The notes under the pieces: generated by a model
Told to the model about the DNA's origin: nothing
What the model saw: the letters and a program-made list of their open reading frames with translations, nothing else
The model's database searches: none
Translations under genes and position numbers: made by a program
In this document: in pieces, positions 23,301 to 33,500 of the stretch
How positions within the stretch are numbered: position 1 is the stretch's first letter
How the letters are laid out: each line of letters begins with the position of its first letter
Assembly (NCBI GenBank): GCA_963576735.1
Contig: OY755171.1
Span: 10,478,001 to 10,542,000 of the forward strand
Length of the DNA stretch: 64,000 nucleotides
Source: Bedellia somnulentella
Taxonomy: Eukaryota > Arthropoda > Insecta > Lepidoptera > Bedelliidae
Direction: 5' to 3'

Positions 23301-26300
23301 AGAAACAGAAAACTCAGTTGTGCATTTCGACTCCTCCCTAGGTAGGGCATGAGAACAATATAGAAAGTGTATTGTCAATGAACAATGGAAAATTGTACAA
23401 TGGGATTAATAACTTTATTAGTTGCTCGCTTCTCCCGATCGACACGGCCTGTATTTCACAATAATCCCATTACGAGGCGGCCGAGCATTGCGTATCCCGT
23501 CCCGACGCTCTGTTGTGCGTTCAATACGTTTAAATAGTGTTTAAAAACTTACTCTCTGTTATTGCCGTGTTGCGTGTGTCACAAATACATAAATAAATAC
23601 GGGTATGACACAGAGCAAGACCCAAAGTTAGTACTAGTATAACTTAATACTCGAAACACGTGGTATGGGATACTAACTCAACGATATTTTTAGTATTAAA
23701 ATTAAATAATACACAAGTAAATGATATCAAAGAATAAGAAACAATAATTCATGTCACCAGAATCCAGTATGCGTATATACGATTTTGTATTTACCTAGGG
23801 GACTTACTTGATCTATAAAATATATATAATTAATGATTAATATTATATTTTAAGGTAGTAAAAAGAAAGGTTAAAGTAAATTTTTGTTGATAACAAATTC
23901 ATGTGTAAACTTTTCCACTGACCATTATTAGTGAAGATAAAAAGTAAAAGCTGGCATACAAACATCGAAAGCGTTTTAGCCAAAAAAAACACCCATATGT
24001 GGTAATACAATAAGATTAAGTTAGCTCGAAAATAAACACAATAGTCTAGGCCTGGAGAATATCTTAAGTAAATATTGAAAATATATATTACATACCAGAC
24101 AGTATAAAAAATGCCCAAAAGTCATTCACAACGCAACTTACAAATTTTTTGATCGATAAGTGTTACTATACGTTGAATGAGTATTTTACTGACAAATAAA
24201 TAATCGGATTTTTAGTTAATAATTAAAGAAGTAATTTTATTATATTATATTGCAATTACTAAATAATTTAATGATATATTTTTAATGTTTTATTGTATTT
24301 TTTTCATATTTTGTAAATAATTTTGTATTTTTCTTCTTATGTGTTGTAGAATAAGAATTTAGTTATTAAGTATTGTTGTTGTGCCCCAACGGGGTCTTGT
24401 TTGTCCTACACTATGATATGTTAAGATCTTACCTGTAAAACAAGAATGCAAATAAATGAATTGAATTGAATTGCCGTGTAGTGTCGGCTATGCCATGTTT
24501 TGCTGGCTTAGAATGTCACTACCCCTTTCTACGCACGGGTCTCGTCAGAGGCGACTAAGGGTATAAGAATTTTTAAGTGGTTTTTGGGCGAAGCGGTTTG
24601 AGACCCATCACCAAAGATACTTTATTTCTACCATCTTTTCCAGTACCAGAACAGGTAAAGATTGGATGAAATACAAAACTTAAAGAATAAAAATACCGAA
24701 AAGAAATTAACAAAAGGTGACGGGGTGTAAATAGAAAATATGATATACTTTAAAGCCTGAAACATTTTGTAAAACATTCGAGATACACACTGTTACACAC
24801 TCAATATGAAGGACATAATAAGGTAAAATGAATTGTGTTTAGTAAATGTTTGACTTGATCAAAAAATGCTGTCTTCATTTATCTGTTAATAAACTTGAAA
24901 TGATTTGATAAGGAGACGTAAAAGTGAAATTCAATGATCTCGTTAGTATTATTACAAATTCTCTCGCATATTAGTGGTATCGATGTTCTTATCTGGGATT
25001 TACATAAAACCAAGACTTTATCGTCACGGATATGTCAAACAAAGCTTCTTATAGTAATTGATATGAATGGCATTTTAAACAAATTGCTGGTGCATTTTAA
25101 TAAGCGAAATAACATATATTATCTGTCTTAACAATTCGCATTGCTGAGTAAAATGGAATGATATCCTTTATATTTCTTTTTATTGTTAGTTTTGAGAAGA
25201 TTGATGGATGTGAACGGAGCTAGATTTACCAGAATCCTACAAAGTGGCGATTGATGGTCTCTATAAGTTGTATGTATGTTCTTTAAAATGTTCTAAAAGT
25301 TTTGATTTACTTTCAATGTCTCAAGCCCTGTGGAATTGAGCTGAACGATTTCATGTACGTTAAAGTTTGGATGATGATACATTTTATAAGTTGATGTTTA
25401 AAAATGTAGAAGGAAACTTTTATACTTGTCAAGTTATTTCAAAATAAAGCGTGTTTATAAAAATGTTTTACTTTATTCCTTTCTGAGGCTGAGCACAGAC
25501 ATAAATCCTAAACATATCTCTGCCTCTGAATCATTATCGCCTGGATGTTATGTTTAACTTTGAACCCATAACTCAATCAGCCATACTTGACTATTCCAGA
25601 GCACTTTCCACTTTTAATTATAATTTATTTAGTTGCATCTAGCCATACAAATCTGCATATCAATAAAGATTACAACTAAGTCATTATCGTGATGTATTCT
25701 TTTATGACGTCTCAATTCATGATAAATTATTTCATTTTAATGAACGGCAAAATCGCTTTCGTATGACGTTGTATCACGTGATTGTTTGGAAATAAAAGAG
25801 TGGATATTTCATTATGAAAGGCGTTTGTGCGGCGCTGTGTGTCCGCGGTTGGTGTTTATTTACAGCAAGGAAAAAGGGCGGGGGAGGTCAGGTGGGGTTT
25901 GTGCCTCCCGCAGTAGGGGGTGGGGAGGCGCTCGCGACCGAATGGACTCAAAAGGTTTACAGTTCGCTGCGCGAGAGTGACCCGCCTCACAAACATAGGC
26001 GCGTTTACTACGTAACATGAATTATATGGACAAGACTGCTATTATTCTATTTTGACAAGATAGTTTTTATGAGACTTTGATATGGTGAAGAACTTGTAAT
26101 ACAGATATACTGTGTACTACAATTGTAGTCATTAAACTATGGTAGATTTACACTATTAATTTAAGTTACAATTACAAGAACATGGGTAGACTAATTAATG
26201 TCAATGACTTTATCGTTTACAAAATTAGAATTTTTGCTGGTTAACACGCATAGCTTATTTTTGATAATTAATTTCTGGTTAGTGCTTTTTACAAGAAACA

Positions 26301-29300
26301 CTACCTTTCTTTAAAGTTGCCAAAAATTTACAAAAACGAATAGTGTTATTTTAATGGAAAAATTTCGGAATAGATCTTGCTTGTTTAATAATTTATTTAT
26401 TTTTTGGATATAAATGCAGGACTAAACTTATAGCATGGTAGGTTTATATTCTTGTATTCAACCATTTTCATAATATTCATGAAATATTATACTAATAAAT
26501 AAAGAATAAATAAAGGAAAGAAAAATTTCGACACAGGCGGTATTCGAACCCGCGACCTCGGGTATACGCCCCCGTCGCTCTTGCCAATTGAGCTACCGTG
26601 TCAATGGCTGCCAGCGCGAAATTTTTCTATCCTTTATTTATTTTACACGTTTTAGTAGTGTTTGCGTTTCCTACCTCCGAATTTTTTACTAATTCGAAAG
26701 GCCACTTGTCTATCTTTTCGGATAAAATGCGAATGTTGAAAACGCCTAACTATCACAGAATTTAAATCTTTGTGTTCATGAAAACCTCAGTTGGGTATTA
26801 TTACTAATAAATAAAGAATAAATAAAGGAAAGAAACATTTCGAGACAGGCGGGATTCGAACCCGCGACCTCGGGTATACGCCCCCGTCGCTCTTGCCAAT
26901 TGAGCTACCGTGTCAATGGCTGCCAGCGCGAAATTCTTCTATCTTTTATTTCTTTTACACGTTTTAGTAGTGTTTTCGTTTCCTACCTACGTTTTTTCTT
27001 TTTTTATTAGTAATAATCCCCACATGAGGTTTTCATGAACAAAAAGATTTAAAATATTATACTGTTTTCTATGCTTTTATTCTCACACAAGCAAAATCCT
27101 TATCAGAGTTATTCAAGTAGCAGTATTTACCTCAGATGAAATCATTTTTAACGATGCTTATTAAATGTAGTTTATTTATTACATGGCAATATTCAACCTT
27201 TGATATTTTTACTGTTATAGGATGACATCATTAAAGAAGTAGCAAATCATTATCACATGTCGATAACAAAAAATATGACAGTCAACATTTAGTAATAAAA
27301 GTGATATGGTATTGAAATGTACGTAAATATTATATTACAATGGTCAAGTATTTGATAAAAATGACGTATAAAACTACAGGAGGTGTTTAGTATTAAATTG
27401 CTTGTTGTGGTTATCTGCTGATGAATATAGTATAGTATATAGATTAGAATAGCCTAACTTATTTTTAACTTAGTGCTTTGTACTAGTACAGAGCACAAAA
27501 TGAAAAATAATAATATTTACCTAGGTAAATTAAGGATTCGGAGCTATGTAAGGGTTTTTATTTTTATGGCTGGACCCCCGTAACCACCCTTAGCTGAAAA
27601 TATTTGGCTTTAAAAGTGGCCGCAAATTTGAATCCTTGTTTACTTATTCTTAAGATTTAAAGCAGTTAGTATGTCGGTAGATAAAAATGGCATGTGCATG
27701 GTAGATATGTTGGAGTTTAATAAGTAAGGGAACAGTTCACAACTGCATAAATTTTCTTAATTTTGGACCAATCGAATGTCCACGTTAATTTGCGACTCGT
27801 CTTTAATCTATGTCGTTTAAATGCTAATTTTATTTAAGCGTCTATAGCTATATTTTAATTAAAGCGTCTTGTTGTAAGAACTATGTGACTGTAAATATAA
27901 GACAATGGTCGTTCATAGATTCAGAAAATAATATAAATCAAAAGCCTTGAGTGAATAAGTAGTTAAAACTTATTGACATGCTATATACCAAACTAGTGCG
28001 CCGATATTAGGCATATAAAAAAAAAATGGCGTAAGCTACCCAAGTTACTAAAATGTTGTCAAAAAAAACCAAAGATTTACATTTCAAATAATATTCAAAT
28101 TTTACGTTCATTACACTGTTAAGGGACTTATTAGCTTTCTCTGCTAAGTATATTTAACAATCAACACATTTAGAAAAGAAAAGATAACCCAAAAGTAGGA
28201 TTTACAGGTGACAAAACTTTATTTGAAACGAGGGTTATAATAATTTGTAAGTATAGTTAATTGACTTAACCAATTGCAACAACTGAACGATCGCAGTCAT
28301 TTAAAATATGTTATAATTTAATAACAGATTTAATTTAAGGTCTTATCCATACTAACTGGGCAGAAAATCATTACAACCCATTGCGCTCATGTAAATTAAT
28401 TCGTTTGTTCGGAGTAGGCACCTGTATTAAAATTTACTTTGAAACACAGCAAATTTGTCACATTACTCTGGCGTTTTCAAAAAGCGCAACCAAATTGGAA
28501 AATATGTAACTTGACCCAAATACTGTAAAAATACAGTTAACATGCGTTTATCCTATTTTTTGTTATGAATGAGCGATAACTAGCATAGCAGCATATAACA
28601 GTAAATACTTTATATTTTCCAAGGGTATAATTATAGAGTATAAAGTGGCCAAAAGACTGCTCCCTATCACACGAGTGCACAGTCCATGCAACACTCTAAC
28701 CGTAACCTAGATGATAAAAAAACACGCGTTGATGTTCAGAAGAATGAGTACCTTATCTCAGTCAGACTAGTTTATCTCAGATGGTTTTATCAATTACCTT
28801 AACCCTTTATAAGAAGGCAGTGGGCATCAAATAGAAGTGAAATACAATGAATTTTTGATCATACCTTGCCTTATAAAGGGTTAACATATACGTCACAAAT
28901 CAAGCCATTTCTATTTATAAATCACGATTGTGCGGAAAAATATTCATTTTCGTATCTTTCCTAAGAACTATTACTTTTTTCTTAAGTAGTATATTCGACG
29001 GCTTGAAGATTACTTTAAGGCCCTCGGTGGAGATTTTAATGGGTTGTGATTGTAATGATATTGCAGTGTAGTGGCTGCTTAGAATAGCCCTCATTCATTT
29101 GTTCTTGCGGGCATCTGCTTCTGTGATTTATAGCCGTAAGAATCTGATGATATTATTGACTAATTATAATTTATCTTAAGATGCGTTGAACCCTCAAATC
29201 TCAGATCTAATAAAACTTCGTATTAATGTCAGTATTCACCTGTCGCGTTGGCTCTGCATACATGACAGTGCGCTGGGGCCGCCGCCGAGCCGCTCGTGCT

Positions 29301-30504
29301 GCGGTCGCCGTCTGCATGCTCCCGCCCATGGGGCCCGGTTGGGATACCGTCCGCACTCTACGGGGCCGGTCTTCTGACAGCGCTACGGAGTTCTGCACCT
29401 AAAGAGAAATTATGTTTGTTTTAAGTTTTATTGCATTATTAAATGAGTATGGTAACTCTGAACGATAGGGTAGAAAACTCCGTATCCCATATGTTCAATT
29501 TAGAACAATCTGAGAGTATCTTACTGTATGTATACTGACAGAATAATAAATATTTATATATCTTTAAGTAAGTAGTTTCTCATACGCTTCATACTACGGA
29601 GGCTGATGGAGTTATAGAATAGAAATATCCCACCAAAAACATTCTATAAAAAACTAGCCAAGTCTTGATAGAGCTGCTTGTTTATCTCTAAAAAGTAATG
29701 AAATCTCTAAAATAAGTGGAGCCAAGTCCAAGGTTCCTTACTGCGATTTATTTTTTATTATAGTTAATTTTACGTGACTTGGCCGTTGACTTGTAATTAG
29801 TAGATTATGATTAAAGTTTAAGGGAGACATAGAAATAATCACCAGAGTTCTTACAACTAAAAATAAAGATAGATAAAAATCACAAAAAAATGTGAAGTGG
29901 TCTCTACATAATCGGCAAAGAAGTTTAGAAGATTTGAATAAATCTGTAAATAACTTAGTAAATAAACTTGTACATACTAAACGTGTCAAGAATGTTCAAC
30001 GGCAAATCAACAACATCAACAAACAATAACAATAAATCGCAGTAAGGAACCTTATTTTCCTCCTCCTCCTCCACCTTAACCTCCACTTATTTTATAGATT
30101 TCATTACTTTTTAGAGATAAACAAGCAGCTCTATCGAGACTTGGCTAGTTTTTTACGGAATGTTTTTGGTGGCACTTCACTTCTTTTTGACAGGACGTAG
30201 ACTGATTGAATGGTTACATTTTCTTATTATTATATTATCTTGTGAAATCAAATAAAAATAAACTCCACGGTTTTTTAAATCTTTAAAATACACGAAAAAT
30301 ACTTTTAAATGTGTGAATAAATACGATACCGGGATTTAAAATACAGCCAGCGCCATCTAGTGATAGTGACGAGTACTGGTACTAATCTATACTTATAATA
30401 AATCTGTAGAGAGGTCAATTCTGTACATGAAATATATTTTCAAAATAACTATCAGGTGATGATTAGGGATCGATACTGATGCCAAAAATGCAATCAGTAA
30501 AATT

Positions 30505-30554
<50 letters not shown>

Positions 30555-33500
30555 GGTTTGTATGTTCCTTATGGAAACAAAAACTACTCGACGGATTTTA
30601 ACGAAACTTGGTACAATTATTCTTCATACTCCTGCGCAGGTTTTTGTATACTTTCCAGCAGAGTAGTAAAGGGGAATTTTGGGAAAAATTTGGGAAAACG
30701 GGAGAAGTTACTCCATTTTTTAAGCTTCCGTCGCGTGTGCAGACTTAATGGTTAAACTTACATAGAAATTATGTATGACGGAAATATTCTTCATAAAATT
30801 ATCTAAAAAAAAATCTTCAACAGTTTATGTCTATCTTTTACGGTTGACTCACAATGACACGTGTAATTCCTGATAGCTTAGCAGTTCGGAACATTCTGAT
30901 TATATTTGTTTACTCTTACGTTTGTAAACCTCTCACTCATCCCTAATTTAAAAAAGGTAACATTATTACCTATTCAATAAAAAAAGAATCATAGAAATCG
31001 ATAGACAAACACCGAAATTATACATAAAATAAGCCATCGCGCCCGTGACCAAAACCAAATCTTTACTAATTTACATATAGCATACTAGATGGCGCCAGTA
31101 GTTGCATCCTACATCACGTAATGAATTATTTTTTAGATTGTTATTTATAAATACTTCATAGCGGTTTATTCCAAAATTAGCTATTAAACGGAAATACTGA
31201 ACCGTTCATTAAAGCGCATTCAAAATCACCAAACTACACTGTTTAGGGAGGCTTTAAATTTAATAAATTGAAAACATTGCGCTGAATTTCACAATGCTTG
31301 AGCAGTGACTGAAGAAAGAAACCTCAGATATTTAAAAAAACAACGCTACCCGTGCGAAGCTGGGACGATCCACTAGTGCTTAATAAACTGAGCGAAGCCG
31401 CGGCTAAGTGCTAGTACATAAATACTCGTAATAATTATTATTGGACCGAATATTTTTATTCATTCAGTAGAATACAGTTAATCGACTACTATTTCTTGTA
31501 AATACGCCTATTATAGTTTGGCAGAACTCTTATTACCTATGTTTTCTCATCAGCGTCACCAGGTAGTCCAGATCTTCCATAAACCTTGTTCTGATAGTTT
31601 TTTCTTTATGTGGGCGTTAAAATCTACCTTTGAACCAAAATTCAGCTCTCTAGGTCTATGGGAAGTACTAGTTCTATTTTGATGATCAGTGAGTCAGTCA
31701 GTCAGTGTCGAAAATGCGAAACTTTGCATTAGCTTAACTTCGGAATTAATTGATCTACCAACTTGAAATTTTGGATTTCAAGTGTGTGATTACGAATTTC
31801 TAGGTGACAAAGATTTCAGCGTTTTAATCCTATCCTAAGGTTCTCGAATGGGGCCCTGAAAATGCGGCGAAACGGTTCCAGAAAAGGATGGTACGACAGT
31901 GCTTGCTTCGCGCTCGACTTGGCGATAGACAGATGTACAGATATACACTAAAAGCGATTTCTACTATCAATAAATTACAGTAATGTGAGGTAGGTGTTCA
32001 ACAATAAAGTGAATCAAATATCTATGCTTAAATTATATGGCAGTGCATGCTTGCAAAACGACGATAGGCATTCCCTCTCTCACTAGAATGCACTTTCGTA
32101 ACAAAACGTGGATACTATGAACCAAACCTTGATCGTTCATCATCTGCATTAGTTGCCACCTCTTTGGTTATTATACGGCGTGAACGTTAATATTAAATTT
32201 TGATAATTTAATGATGGGCTCTGTACATCTTTTGTTTGGTTAAGTATTTATCTTTATCAGTAAAACCTAATAAATAATCATTCATTAATCAAAATATAAA
32301 CAAGTAACACAAATATATATGCCCCATACTTGCTGTAATTTATAACACTTTTTATTATTTCATTATTTTTTCCAGCTTAGATTGCCATAGTTTAAGAACA
32401 ATTTTAAAATTTATTGATGGTAATACCTATTACTAGCAACCTTCATCATCCAACTCATTGATTGATGAATAGTGGCTAATTAAGATGATTTCTTAAGTAG
32501 TATTTTTCTATTTAAATATTATATAAAATATCTATGACATTCATACTATAATAGAAAATATATTACTAGGCACGGGAATCAAACCTAACTAATTAACTAA
32601 ATTAATTGATGATGTCCGTGCCCTAGTGGATAGGTGACTAGCTTCTCGGTCCGGAGGTTGAGGGTTCGATCCCCGCTGAGAGCAACATTTATGTGATGAG
32701 TATAAATAATTGCTTCTTAGTCTTGGATGTTATTTATATGGTTATTATATAATAATATATATCGATTGGGTAGCATCCCATAATACAAGTTCTACTTAGT
32801 TCGGGACTCACTTGATGTGTGTATAATATGTCCGCATATTTATTTATTTAACACATGCCAGAAAAAATCAAAAACGTAACAATATATATAAAGTTCTGAT
32901 CATCGTTTGATTCTGCGAACCTCATATATTTTACTATCAAACTAAAGCTCAACAAAAGCTTCGAAGGTTCGGCAGAGATACTTTTGAACATCACGTGACA
33001 GATTTGTCACTGGGTGTTCAGAGTGCCCACGTTTTGCTTAAACAGTATACCAAATGATAAGGGCCAGGCCTATAGCCGTTTTTTAGGAATACACTGACAA
33101 ATGACTCAGTGACATAAAGTTCGTTATGGTGTTTGTTGATTTGAATTTACGTTCCTTCATTAGAAGAGGAGGTGTTGCCTTCCTACTGAGCCATAAAATA
33201 TGTACTAGAACTACCCTGATATAACACAAATTTAGTACTATTTAAAATTGTGTTATATGAATCATACACTGGGCTTATTTCAAAGTTCGGTTGTAAATAG
33301 ATAATAGTAAATTAATTTATGGTGTTTATCAATCAATAGATAAAAGTAGAATTTATTTATTCTTTAATCTTACCCATATAAATAATAAATAGTTACATAG
33401 ATTATACAGGAAGTGACTAAAGCTCACAATAGTTGCATAGGAAATCATTTTAACTAACTTTTATTTTTAATTTACAAGAATGGACGCAAAATATATTATC

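Noticed and set aside
25786..26020. Two overlapping plus-strand ORFs in the GC-rich island
   Set aside because: Low-complexity Gly/Arg-rich products of a GC-rich stretch, on the wrong strand for the host gene, with no splice or family evidence.
26530..26602. Functional tRNA gene
   Set aside because: The anticodon stem has only 4 bp and the loop has 8 nt, so no proper anticodon is defined. It recurs inside a repeated TIR element with the same defect.
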